NCBI GenBank assembly: GCA_023431215.1
Contig: JAEYXR010000119.1
Span: 1-44,013, forward strand
Origin: Bacillota bacterium
Lineage (GTDB): Bacteria > Bacillota > Clostridia > Oscillospirales > Ruminococcaceae
Direction of reading: 5' to 3'
DNA length: 44,013 nt
In this document: positions 31,098 through 39,159 of the stretch, piece by piece
Layout: each line of letters starts with the position of its first letter
How positions within the stretch are numbered: position 1 is the stretch's first letter
Notes under the pieces: model-generated
Database searches by the model: none
What the model saw: the letters and a program-made list of their open reading frames with translations, nothing else
Told to the model about the DNA's origin: nothing
Position numbers and translations under genes: made by a program

Positions 31098-31910
31098 TTA
31101 ATTTTCGGCCTGCTTTACTAAGACCTGTATTTCGGTAACATATTCTTCTTGTAAAAGGGTTTCATGCGCATCAATATGATAAATTTCAATAGGGGCTTCC
31201 AGAGGCTTCAGTCTCTTTCTTTTAACAAAATCCAGCAACTGTCTCACTGCCCTGCCTTGCTGGCTGTAGGCACCCCGATACACAATGCTGGCATACTCCC
31301 CGGCAGGCAGCAGCCTGTCCCATTCCTGTGCCCCCTCTACAATGAGCAGTACCGCGGTAAAACGGTCATATTTGCCTTTTTTCAGTGCATTGCTGTCCAA
31401 AACACCTGCTATTTTTTCGCTATCCAGTGCCTGCAGTACCGCCTCATGACGTTTTTCCAGCTTTTTGAGCATAAAGTCCATGTTGGCATCCTGAATGGCT
31501 CGGTCACTAAGCTGGTAGCAGGTGCGTGCCTCCAAGGTCAACATCCTTGGCGTATCTGCTTTAAGCTCCACTGCGTCCCTGATGTCTTTTTTTCTTCGGG
31601 CCAAATCCTGCTTTGCTTGAACAAGCCTGGCTATTTGGCGTTCTACAATCTCTTCTTCCTCGCTCATCATAGCAAGGGTGGATTCCACCTGCCGTCCGGT
31701 AATATATTCCCGAATACGTTCCATAGGGATGCCCAGCTCTCGCTGCTCCCGAATGACGTTGAGATTGCAAATATCCTGAATGCTGTAAATTCTATAGTTA
31801 TTTTCGCCCCGCTCGGGGGTGAGAATACCCTGTTCCTCATAATATCGCAGTGTATCGGCACAAACACCGTACAGCTTGGCAATTTCTTTGATGCGGTATC
31901 CCTGCTTCAT
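31098..31910 (-). CDS. MerR-family regulator with GyrI-like effector domain
   Basis: A 270-residue activator. The winged helix (IKEIAKLYGVCADTLRYYEE, residues 7-26) and the second helix region to about 70 are typical of MerR. A dimerisation coiled coil (about 75-115) follows. The C-terminal GyrI-like/BmrR-like domain (about 125-270) binds small hydrophobic drugs in relatives. The ATG at 31910 follows AGAGGAG; the longer frame to 31928 lacks a site. It diverges from a MATE exporter whose promoter has the 19-base spacer that MerR proteins require, so drug-induced export is the likely circuit. Confidence 0.9.
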   Translation of the reverse strand: MKQGYRIKEIAKLYGVCADTLRYYEEQGILTPERGENNYRIYSIQDICNLNVIREQRELGIPMERIREYITGRQVESTLAMMSEEEEIVERQIARLVQAKQDLARRKKDIRDAVELKADTPRMLTLEARTCYQLSDRAIQDANMDFMLKKLEKRHEAVLQALDSEKIAGVLDSNALKKGKYDRFTAVLLIVEGAQEWDRLLPAGEYASIVYRGAYSQQGRAVRQLLDFVKRKRLKPLEAPIEIYHIDAHETLLQEEYVTEIQVLVKQAEN

Positions 31911-32000
31911 GTTTTCTCCTCTGTTCAAAATACCGTACTCCTGTTTTGTATCATTATCGCAGCCTGTAGGTATTGGTAATCATTTTTACAATACACAGGC

Positions 32001-32031
32001 TTGACATTCGTATTATACGAGGGTTTATACT
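32001..32031 (+). promoter_or_regulatory. MerR-type promoter/operator of the MATE exporter
   Basis: TTGACA (32001-32006), 19-base spacer, TATACT (32026-32031). The overlong spacer contains the dyad CGTATTATACG (32009-32019). This is the hallmark of MerR activation by DNA untwisting. Confidence 0.8.
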
Positions 32032-32118
32032 AAAAAGCAAGGAAATATGCAGCTATTCACAGCAAAAATAGTATTTGCAGCAATTATACTTTCAGCAGCA
32101 AGGTTCGGAGGTTTTATT

Positions 32119-33438
32119 TTGTCTCTTAAAAAAAAGTTTTTTCATTTTGCGGCTCCATCCATCATTTCCATGTGGATTTTTTCACTGTACACCATGGTGG
32201 ATGGAATCTTTGTGGCCTGGGGCTGTGGTGAAACAGCTCTGGCTGCTGTAAACCTGGCGTCCCCTTTTACCATCTTCATCTTTGCCATTGGACTGGTGTT
32301 TGCCACCGGTACCTCTACCGTAACGGCAATGCTGCTGGGCCAGGGCAAGCCCCGGGAGGCCAGCAGTATTTTTACCCAAAACGTTGTTCTTCTTGCCATC
32401 ATATCAATATTCATTACCATCTTAGGCGTGGTGTTTGCCGAGCCAATTGCCCACTTTTTGGGTGCTACCCCTTCTACCCTGCCCTATGTAAAAAGCTATC
32501 TGACGGGAATTGCCTCCTTTGCAGGCTTCTTTATTGTTTCGTACAACATGGAAGTTCTGGTAAAAACCGACGGTACCCCTCAGGTATCCGCCGTAGGCGT
32601 TATCAGCTGTGGGCTTACCAACGTGCTACTGGATTATCTCTTTGTCATCCGTTTTGGCTGGGGTGTTCTGGGTGCAGCCGTTGCCACGGGTATTGCCCAG
32701 GTGGTGTCTACCATCATCTTTTTTATCTACTTTACCCGCAAAGCAAAAAAACTTCGGTTTTGCCGCTTTCCCATTGACCTTGGTATTTACAAACGCATTG
32801 TGCCCATCGGTCTGGCTGACGGCATCACCGAGCTTTCCGGCGGACTGGTCATTTTTTTGTTTAACCTTACCATTCTGCGGGTCATCGGTGAGTCGGGAGT
32901 AGTAAGCTACACCGTTATCTCCTATGTCAACACTCTGGTGCTAATGACCATGACCGGTACCACACAAGGCATGCAGCCTCTGGTAAGTTATCATTTTGGC
33001 AAAGGCGAAACTGCCAGCTGCAAGCTGCTGCTACGGTATGCCCTTACCACGGTGGGTGTTGCCGCTGTTGCCATTTTTGCTTTGGTACAGGTGGGGGCAG
33101 AGGTCATTGTGTCGCTGTTTATCCGCCGGGAAAGTGCTGAAATTTTCGCCTACACTGCCCAGGCGCTGCGCCTGTTTTCCATCTCTTTCTTAATGATGGG
33201 CATCAATGTTGTTATGGCAGGCTATTTTGCCGCCATAGAGCGCCCACGGTACTCCTTTACCATTTCACTGGCGCGCAGTCTTGTGCTGTTGGTGCTGTGC
33301 CTGTCTGTTCTGGCAGCTGTGTTTGGTGACAGCGGCATTTGGGTGGCCACCGGCGCTTCAGAATTTTTGTGTCTGCTGATAACCATCACATTTTTTGTTC
33401 TGTACCAAAAAAAGATGCATGCTTTGCCAAAGTCTTAA
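32119..33438 (+). CDS. MATE-family multidrug exporter
   Basis: A 439-residue, 12-helix drug:Na+/H+ antiporter. Family features are the N-terminal FFHFAAPSIISMWIFSLYTMVDGIFVAWGCGE, the internally repeated fold, and TDGTPQ...LLDYLFVIRFGWGVLGAAVATGIAQ in the middle. The start is taken as TTG at 32119, seven bases after GGAGG, because the upstream frame to 32047 lacks a site and would add an odd N-terminus. Regulation by the divergent MerR/GyrI protein is inferred from the operator. Confidence 0.9.
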   Translation: MSLKKKFFHFAAPSIISMWIFSLYTMVDGIFVAWGCGETALAAVNLASPFTIFIFAIGLVFATGTSTVTAMLLGQGKPREASSIFTQNVVLLAIISIFITILGVVFAEPIAHFLGATPSTLPYVKSYLTGIASFAGFFIVSYNMEVLVKTDGTPQVSAVGVISCGLTNVLLDYLFVIRFGWGVLGAAVATGIAQVVSTIIFFIYFTRKAKKLRFCRFPIDLGIYKRIVPIGLADGITELSGGLVIFLFNLTILRVIGESGVVSYTVISYVNTLVLMTMTGTTQGMQPLVSYHFGKGETASCKLLLRYALTTVGVAAVAIFALVQVGAEVIVSLFIRRESAEIFAYTAQALRLFSISFLMMGINVVMAGYFAAIERPRYSFTISLARSLVLLVLCLSVLAAVFGDSGIWVATGASEFLCLLITITFFVLYQKKMHALPKS

Positions 33439-33479
33439 ATGCTTCATCCAAAATTATTTTTTTCACCGTCCATATCAAC

Positions 33480-33518
33480 AAAGAGAGCTTTGCTGGCTGC
33501 AAGGCTCTCTCTTTTTCC
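33480..33518 (+). terminator. Terminator of the MATE exporter
   Basis: AGAGAGCTTTGC (33482-33493) pairs with GCAAGGCTCTCT (33499-33510), followed by a CTTTTTCCTTTT tract. Confidence 0.8.
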
Positions 33519-33528
33519 TTTTCTTTCA

Positions 33529-33547
33529 CCTCAATTGAGGGTATAAT
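33529..33547 (+). promoter_or_regulatory. Possible nitroreductase promoter with palindromic operator
   Basis: A perfect 12-base palindrome, CCTCAATTGAGG (33529-33540), directly precedes TATAAT (33542-33547). The -35 region is poor (TTTTCT), which suits an activator or repressor site. The regulator is unknown. Confidence 0.35.
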
Positions 33548-33680
33548 AATCATTATGTAAGTATTTATCATGGTACGGCCGCAGGTAGGTTTATTTTTGC
33601 TGATTCAAACCACACTTGTAAAGCCTTGTGGGTGGCAGCAGCAATTTACCAAACCTGCAATGAACGGAAAGGAACCTGAT

Positions 33681-34214
33681 ATGACGGATTTTATGTCTTT
33701 GGCCGCAGCCCGGGAAAGCTGCCGTGCTTATAAAAGCGAGCCTGTTCCCAAAGAAAAGCTGCTGCAGTGTCTGGAGGCTGCCCGTATAGCACCCTCCGCC
33801 TGCAACAGCCAGCCCTGGCACTTTACGGTAGTCACCAACCCGGAGCTGTTGGCTCAGGTTGCAACATGCACCCAGAGTATGGGCATGAATCGCTTTGCCA
33901 GCGAGTGCCCCGCTTTGGTCATTGTCAGCGAGCAGCCCGCAAACCTGAGTGCCAAGCTGGGTGGACTGGTAAAAAAGCAGCAGTATGCGCAAATAGACGT
34001 GGGCATTGCCGCCGCACATTTTTGCCTTGAGGCCACCGACCAGGGCCTTTCCACCTGCATTCTTGGCTGGTTTGACGAAAAACAGCTTCACCGGGTTATC
34101 AAACTGCCCTCTGGCAGAGTAAGGTTGATTCTATGTGTGGGATATGCTGCCGATGCACCACTACGCCCCAAAAAGCGTAAGATTATAGAAGAGGTTGCCA
34201 GTTTTGTTGAATAA
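33681..34214 (+). CDS. Nitroreductase-family flavoprotein
   Basis: A 177-residue FMN/NAD(P)H-dependent reductase of the short nitroreductase group. It starts LAAARESCRAYKSEPVPKE with the FMN-binding RxSxR-like segment (here RESCR), then RIAPSACNSQPWHF, and ends with LILCVGYA. It reduces nitroaromatics or quinones in vitro in relatives; the true substrate is unknown. The ATG at 33681 follows AAAGGA; the frame upstream to 33570 has no site and would add unrelated residues. Confidence 0.88.
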   Translation: MTDFMSLAAARESCRAYKSEPVPKEKLLQCLEAARIAPSACNSQPWHFTVVTNPELLAQVATCTQSMGMNRFASECPALVIVSEQPANLSAKLGGLVKKQQYAQIDVGIAAAHFCLEATDQGLSTCILGWFDEKQLHRVIKLPSGRVRLILCVGYAADAPLRPKKRKIIEEVASFVE

Positions 34215-34283
34215 TCAATAATACCACAGCAAACGCTACTGCTGCTTAAAACAGGCTGACCACAGCAGAAAGGAAGCCACCCC

Positions 34284-34793
34284 ATGATTGACGTAAAGGC
34301 ATTATTAGCTTTGCAAAACCATGAAACAGCCACGCTGGAGGCCAAGCAGGCCACCGGCGGACTTCCGGAAAGCCTGTGGGAAACCTATTCTGCCTTTGCC
34401 AACACAAGCGGCGGCATTATTTTGCTTGGGGTGGAAGAGCTGGAGGATAAAACCCTGCGTCCCTGCGGGCTGTATGACGCGGCAGCCATGGTGGAAGAAA
34501 TTTGGGCAACCCTGAACAATCCCCAAAAAGTCAGTAAAAATGTTGTGACAAAAGGCGGAATCTATATTCAAACCGTAGACCATAAAGATGTGATTGTTCT
34601 GGAGGTTCCTGAAGCTGACTTTTGCCAAAAACCCATTTATCTGGAAGGGGACATACGAAATGAAAGCTATGTGCGCAGCGGAGACGGCGACTATCGTGCA
34701 CAAAGTGAGCTGGGTATTCCCCTGTTTGAGTTAACCGAACAAATTGCCAGAGAAGAACGGGAAAAAGAAAAGCACAGCAATGCTGCCAAATAA
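34284..34793 (+). CDS. AlbA_2-domain protein (short form)
   Basis: A 169-residue protein consisting almost wholly of an AlbA_2 (Schlafen-like) domain: ETATLEAKQATGGLPESLWET, then SAFANTSGGIILLGVEE, and NESYVRSGDGDYRA. Larger relatives carry a C-terminal winged-helix and act as transcriptional regulators. This copy ends with a charged helix (EQIAREEREKEKHS) instead, so it is either a stand-alone domain or a naturally short form. There is no frameshift visible downstream. Function is unknown. It sits 69 bases after the nitroreductase on the same strand and may be co-transcribed. Confidence 0.82.
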   Translation: MIDVKALLALQNHETATLEAKQATGGLPESLWETYSAFANTSGGIILLGVEELEDKTLRPCGLYDAAAMVEEIWATLNNPQKVSKNVVTKGGIYIQTVDHKDVIVLEVPEADFCQKPIYLEGDIRNESYVRSGDGDYRAQSELGIPLFELTEQIAREEREKEKHSNAAK

Positions 34794-34855
34794 GAGCATT
34801 GGCTAATAAATCTACCAACCGGGGAGTCATTATCTATTAACATCTTAAAAGTTTA

Positions 34856-34884
34856 TTGAGTAATGATATTTCCTATGTTACAAT
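34856..34884 (+). promoter_or_regulatory. Promoter of the small membrane protein
   Basis: TTGAGT (34856-34861), 17-base spacer, TACAAT (34879-34884). The leader of about 140 bases contains a small hairpin around GTGGCAAAGCCAC near 34951. Confidence 0.5.
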
Positions 34885-35031
34885 AAATAATACAGAGCAT
34901 TCTTTCTGATACATCTGCTTTTGGCAGACACATTTTCTATCTTAATACCTGTGGCAAAGCCACATGGGTAAATGCCAGCAGCAAAGCAAAATAAGCTTTT
35001 TGCAGGCAAAGGGGTCGAAAGGAGTTTTTCC

Positions 35032-35514
35032 ATGCAGGATCATTTTTTAGAAAAGATTGTAGCACGAAAACCTACTGCTACAACTCGCATTTTTCAAATT
35101 GTACTGGTGGCAGCAGCAGCTCTTGTTATCCTAACTTCTGTGTTGCTGGCCGGGCCGGTGCTGGGTGTACTACTGGCCGTAGCAGCCGGCTGGGGGTGCT
35201 GGGCACTTTTACAGCGTCAGCAGGTGGAGTATGAATACAGCGTAACCAATGGAGATTTGGATATTGATATTATTTATGCGCAGGCACGCCGCAAGCACCT
35301 GCTTACCATAAAGCCTGACCAAATGGAAGAGCTTGCGGTATATGGAGGTACCCCTGCCACAGGCGCTAAGGTCATTGATTGTTCTTCTGCTGCCGATGCC
35401 AAAGGACGCTGGCAGCTTTTATACAAGGGGTCCCAAGGCAAAGGTTCTTTGATTTTTGAACCCTCTGACCAGATGGTGGATACCCTGAGGAAATTTGCAC
35501 GCTTACATTACTGA
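35032..35514 (+). CDS. Small membrane protein of unknown function (DUF6106-like)
   Basis: A 160-residue protein with two membrane helices (about 20-38 and 42-58) joined by a tight turn. A cytosolic mixed alpha/beta domain follows, starting VEYEYSVTNGDLDIDIIYAQARRKHLLTIKP... It resembles a group of clostridial proteins annotated as DUF6106, but I am only moderately sure. No catalytic motif is visible. The ATG at 35032 follows GAAAGGAG; the longer frame to 34972 lacks a site. It is followed by its own terminator, so it is monocistronic. Confidence 0.65.
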   Translation: MQDHFLEKIVARKPTATTRIFQIVLVAAAALVILTSVLLAGPVLGVLLAVAAGWGCWALLQRQQVEYEYSVTNGDLDIDIIYAQARRKHLLTIKPDQMEELAVYGGTPATGAKVIDCSSAADAKGRWQLLYKGSQGKGSLIFEPSDQMVDTLRKFARLHY

Positions 35515-35525
35515 GAATTATGCTG

Positions 35526-35565
35526 AAAGCCGTTGTTTTTGTATACAAATACAACGGCTTTTTTA
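35526..35565 (+). terminator. Terminator of the small membrane protein gene
   Basis: AAAGCCGTTGT (35526-35536) pairs with ACAACGGCTTT (35551-35561), with an inner TTTGTATACAAA palindrome and T-run. Confidence 0.85.
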
Positions 35566-35816
35566 TGTGTTCCTTTCTAGAACAAAGCTTTGGGTAACGG
35601 TAAGGCTTAAAATCGTACGGTATTGCACTATACATATTTGCGTGATTTTAGTATTATGTTGCCGCTACTCCTTGCGACCACTCTTTTGGTCACAACAGAG
35701 GATGTAAGGTGTAATATTTATTGTTTTTTACAGCTAATTTGCAATATTCCCTCGTCTTTTGCCATCTTTATGAGAAAATTGTGAACAAACGATGACATCT
35801 TTATGCATCTTTGCGA

Positions 35817-35846
35817 TTGCACGACTTTTGCCTGATACACTATAAT
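35817..35846 (+). promoter_or_regulatory. Promoter of the purine permease
   Basis: TTGCAC (35817-35822), 18-base spacer, consensus TATAAT (35841-35846). It lies about 25 bases before the riboswitch. The stretch 35567-35816 before it shows no gene. Confidence 0.65.
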
Positions 35847-35873
35847 AGAGTTATCAGAATTTTATATGAAACT

Positions 35874-35944
35874 ACCCAATATACCTCGGCAAATAAGGTG
35901 CCGACGTCTCTACCGGGCTGCCGTAAATGGCCCGACTATTGGAA
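35874..35944 (+). promoter_or_regulatory. Purine (guanine-class) riboswitch aptamer
   Basis: P1 is CCAATA (35876-35881) with TATTGG (35937-35942). P2 is TCGGCA with TGCCGA around the loop AATAAGG. J2/3 is GTCTCTACC. P3 is GGGC with GCCC around the loop CCGTAAAT. The conserved GACTAT follows, with C at the ligand-pairing position, which specifies guanine/hypoxanthine over adenine. Loop-loop pairing (GG with CC) is kept. J1/2 reads TACC instead of the usual TAATC-like sequence, a departure worth noting. Confidence 0.88.
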
Positions 35945-36005
35945 GGTACCGATCTGCGGGCTGATTGGCTTTTGGCTGACAGACCATGGGCGTTCTTTTC
36001 GATTT

Positions 36006-36040
36006 TAGCGGCGGAACTATCTGCCGCTTTTATTTTTTGG
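36006..36040 (+). terminator. Riboswitch-controlled terminator before the purine permease
   Basis: AGCGGCGGA and TCTGCCGCT arms (one G-U pair) with an ACTA loop, then TTTTATTTTTT. Ligand binding would be expected to favour termination, as in other guanine riboswitches. Confidence 0.8.
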
Positions 36041-36103
36041 TTTACAGGGGACAAGCCCCTGCAAATAGAGTAGTGTGAAATTACACAGGAGGGCATTTGC
36101 TTT

Positions 36104-37420
36104 ATGGAACGCTTTTTTAAGCTGAAGGAACACGGGACCAGTGTTCGCACCGAGGTCATCGCAGGTATTACTACCTTTTTTGCAATGGCATACATCATCT
36201 TTGTCAACCCCAGTTATCTTTCTATGGCCGGTATGGATTACACCGCTGTTATGGTAGCCACCTGCCTGTCTGCTGCCATTGGCTGCGCACTTACCGCATT
36301 CCTTGCTAACGTCCCCTTTGCCCAGGCTCCCGGCATGGGCCTCAACACTTTCTTCACCTTTACCCTGTGCTTTGGCATGGGCTACACCTGGCAGCAGGCT
36401 TTGACCATTGTATTTATCTCCGGCTTGCTGTTTCTTCTTATTACCATTTCTCCCCTGCGTGCAAAAATCATTGCCTCTATTCCCCCTTTCCTCAAAAGTG
36501 CAATTTCCGCCGGTATCGGCCTGTTCATTGCTTTCATCGGCCTCATCAATGCCGGCATTGTGCAGTGCTTTGGCCCCGAAGGCGGCAGCTACACTGACAT
36601 GGGAGCCATTACCAGCGGCGGCGCACTGCTTGCTGTTATCGGTATCCTCATCACCGGTGTCCTCATTGCCTACAACGTAAAGGGTGCCATTTTTATCGGC
36701 ATTATTATTTCTACCATCATTGCCTTCCCCATGGGTCTTACTTCTATTCCCGAAACCCTTACCATGTCTCACATTGGCAACATCACCATGACAATGTTCC
36801 AGTTTGACTTTGCAGGCCTGATGGTAAGCGGTATTGTTCCTCTTGTTACCGCTGTGGTTACCTTCTGCATTGTCGATATGTTTGATACTGTAGGAACCCT
36901 CATCGGTACTGCCGGAAACGCCGGTATGCTGGATGAAGACGGTAACCTGCCCAAGGGTGACAAAGCTCTGATTGCAGACGCCATTGCTACCTGCGCCGGT
37001 GCCTGCCTGGGTACCTCCACCGTTACCACCTATGTTGAGTCTTCCACCGGTATCCAGGAAGGCGGACGTACCGGTCTTACCTCTTTGGTTACCGGTCTGC
37101 TGTTCCTGGTCAGCATTCTGCTGGCTCCCGTTGCAGGCATCATCCCCGGTGCTGCTACCGCCCCTGCCTTGATTATCGTAGGTGTGTTTATGCTTAAGGG
37201 TGCTGCCAGCATCAACTGGAATGACTTTGAAATTGCTCTGCCCGCATTCCTTACCATTGCCATTATGCCCTTTGCTTACAGCATTGCTGATGGCATCGGT
37301 TTTGGATTTATCTCCTACACCGTCATCAAGGTTGCCAGAGGCAAAGCCAAGGAAGTTCCCGCTTTGATGTACATCCTGTCTGCTTTGTTCATTTTGATGT
37401 ACGTGCTTATTTTTAGATAA
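36104..37420 (+). CDS. NCS2-family purine permease (AzgA/PbuG-like)
   Basis: A 438-residue transporter with about 13 membrane segments. It imports hypoxanthine, guanine or related bases with protons. The start region EHGTSVRTEVIAGITTFFAMAYIIFVNPSYLSMAGMD and the motif APGMGLNTFFTFTLC are those of the AzgA group rather than the uracil/xanthine group. DMFDTVGTLIGTAGNAG and SSTGIQEGGRTGLTSLVTG are also typical. The guanine-class riboswitch upstream agrees with a guanine/hypoxanthine substrate. AGGAGG precedes the ATG, and a strong terminator follows. Confidence 0.93.
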   Translation: MERFFKLKEHGTSVRTEVIAGITTFFAMAYIIFVNPSYLSMAGMDYTAVMVATCLSAAIGCALTAFLANVPFAQAPGMGLNTFFTFTLCFGMGYTWQQALTIVFISGLLFLLITISPLRAKIIASIPPFLKSAISAGIGLFIAFIGLINAGIVQCFGPEGGSYTDMGAITSGGALLAVIGILITGVLIAYNVKGAIFIGIIISTIIAFPMGLTSIPETLTMSHIGNITMTMFQFDFAGLMVSGIVPLVTAVVTFCIVDMFDTVGTLIGTAGNAGMLDEDGNLPKGDKALIADAIATCAGACLGTSTVTTYVESSTGIQEGGRTGLTSLVTGLLFLVSILLAPVAGIIPGAATAPALIIVGVFMLKGAASINWNDFEIALPAFLTIAIMPFAYSIADGIGFGFISYTVIKVARGKAKEVPALMYILSALFILMYVLIFR

Positions 37421-37439
37421 CCACTTCCAAACATATTAG

Positions 37440-37474
37440 CAAAAGGGCTTCGGCAATGCCGAAGCCCTTTTGCT
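37440..37474. terminator. Bidirectional terminator after the purine permease
   Basis: A perfect 14-base stem, AAAAGGGCTTCGGC with GCCGAAGCCCTTTT, loop AAT. It also serves the convergent MATE gene. Confidence 0.92.
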
Positions 37475-37503
37475 TTATATTAACTTAACCTTAAAACGGT
37501 ACG

Positions 37504-38883
37504 TCATTCTGTGAAGCCGCTCTCTCCACGATGCACCACCGATTTTTCACGCCAGCGCCCCTTAAAATAGGCGGGGCATACAATGGCCAGCCCCATTACC
37601 CAGCCAACGGGGTAGGAATAAAACATAAACTCCTTGCCCCAAACAGCATTGATGAGATACGCAGCGGGCACACGTGCCAACCATAGTGATATAATACTTG
37701 TAACCATGGGTATCATCATTTCGCCTGCACCGCGCATAATACTGCTGAGGGTAAACATAATGGCAAGCATCCACAACCAAGGCATCATGCATCTTAGGTA
37801 ATCAACCCCTGCGGCAATTACCTGAGGCTCCTGGTTAAACAGACGCATCATGGTGGGTGCTGCCGGAACCAGCAATGCAGCCACAAAAATACTGAAACCA
37901 CAAGACATGAAAAGTGTCCAATGTACGCCGGTTTTTACACGATCTAAACGTCCTGCGCCAATATTTTGCCCCACAAAGGTGGTAGCTGCCGTACCAAAGC
38001 TTTGAATGGGCATAAAAGCAAAGGTATCCAGCTTGTTTGCCCCGTTAAAGCCTGCCATAAAATCTGACCCGTGGCTGTTTACCAGGCTGGTCATTACCAT
38101 AATCCCAACCGAAAACAATGCCTGCTGTGCGCCTGCGGGTACGCCAAGTCTAATAATACTTTGAAACAGCTCTTTATCAAACTTAAGTTGGAATAAATTT
38201 AGATGAATATCCGGATATTTTTGATTGATGTAAAAAATCCCGAAAATCCAGGAAAAAAACTGTGAGATGATGGTAGCCAGCGCAACACCTGCCACACCCC
38301 AATGGAATCCCACCACAAATAAAATATCCAGCACAATGTTCATTACGCAGGCAATTGCCAAGAATAAAAGAGGTGTTTTGCTGTCTCCAAGGCCCTGCAA
38401 AATTCCTGCATTTGCGTTATACCCCAAATTTCCAATGATACCAGCAAAAATAATAAGGGAATAAAGATGGGCCAGAGGGTAGGTGTCATCCGGCACATTG
38501 ATAAGCCTGAGCACCGGCCCGCTGATGAGCATTCCCAATATTGTCAGTGGAATAGCGCCCCAAAGCAGCCCTTTGTAAATGGTATCTACCGTGCGCTTTA
38601 CTCGGTCCATATCTCCGGCGCCATAAAACTGGGACACCATAATGGTAGCTCCAATACCCAGCCCCATAAAGACGGAAATCAGCAAAAAAATAATGGGGAA
38701 GGCTGTGCCTACGGCTGCCAGCGCCTCCTTACCCACATAGTTGCCCACAACAATGCTGTCTACCATATTGTACGCCTGCTGCAAAATATTGCCCGCCAGC
38801 AGCGGCAGCGAAAACAATAATATTAGCTTACCGGGATGCCCCACTGTCATATCTGTCATACCGACAGTCTTTCTTTTTTCCAT
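37504..38883 (-). CDS. MATE-family exporter, second copy
   Basis: A 459-residue, 12-helix exporter of the same superfamily as the protein at 32119 but from a different subgroup: MTDMTVGHPGKLILLFSLPLLAGNILQQAYNMVDSIVVGNYVG near the start, and MIPMVTSIISLWLARVPAAYLI near residue 400. The substrate is unknown. The ATG at 38883 follows GAGGG at a rather short distance; the ATG at 38859 has no site, and the frame to 38940 would add a basic extension unlike the family. It is monocistronic. Confidence 0.9.
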   Translation of the reverse strand: MEKRKTVGMTDMTVGHPGKLILLFSLPLLAGNILQQAYNMVDSIVVGNYVGKEALAAVGTAFPIIFLLISVFMGLGIGATIMVSQFYGAGDMDRVKRTVDTIYKGLLWGAIPLTILGMLISGPVLRLINVPDDTYPLAHLYSLIIFAGIIGNLGYNANAGILQGLGDSKTPLLFLAIACVMNIVLDILFVVGFHWGVAGVALATIISQFFSWIFGIFYINQKYPDIHLNLFQLKFDKELFQSIIRLGVPAGAQQALFSVGIMVMTSLVNSHGSDFMAGFNGANKLDTFAFMPIQSFGTAATTFVGQNIGAGRLDRVKTGVHWTLFMSCGFSIFVAALLVPAAPTMMRLFNQEPQVIAAGVDYLRCMMPWLWMLAIMFTLSSIMRGAGEMMIPMVTSIISLWLARVPAAYLINAVWGKEFMFYSYPVGWVMGLAIVCPAYFKGRWREKSVVHRGESGFTE

Positions 38884-39019
38884 CGTACCCTCTTTTCTCT
38901 TCTTTTTAATAGGTTGCCATATGGGTACTTCGTCGCCCATGGCCTTTTAGAATTTAATGCACCTGCCAAAGGCAGCTGCGCCATTATAAAACTGTTGTAG
39001 AAAGTTCTCATAAAGTTAT

Positions 39020-39042
39020 TTTGGTATGATAATTTTACCATA
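39020..39042. promoter_or_regulatory. Dyad between the MATE and YihY genes
   Basis: TTGGTATGATAATTTTACCA contains a TGGTA/TACCA inverted repeat spaced by nine bases. It lies upstream of the leftward MATE gene and could be an operator; no regulator is adjacent. Confidence 0.3.
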
Positions 39043-39075
39043 TGACGCAGTATAATGGAAGATGCACCGCTTATC

Positions 39076-39104
39076 TTGCATTGAGATTATCAAGTTGCTA
39101 AAAT
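39076..39104 (+). promoter_or_regulatory. Promoter of the YihY/BrkB gene
   Basis: TTGCAT (39076-39081), 17-base spacer, TAAAAT (39099-39104). Confidence 0.5.
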
Positions 39105-39159
39105 AATAAATATACCTTTACATCCAGAATTGAATGCCTGACAAAGGAGGGGTTTGCCC

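Noticed and set aside
34972..35031. Longer N-terminus for the small membrane protein
   Set aside because: The ATG at 35032 has a good ribosome site and the extension has none.
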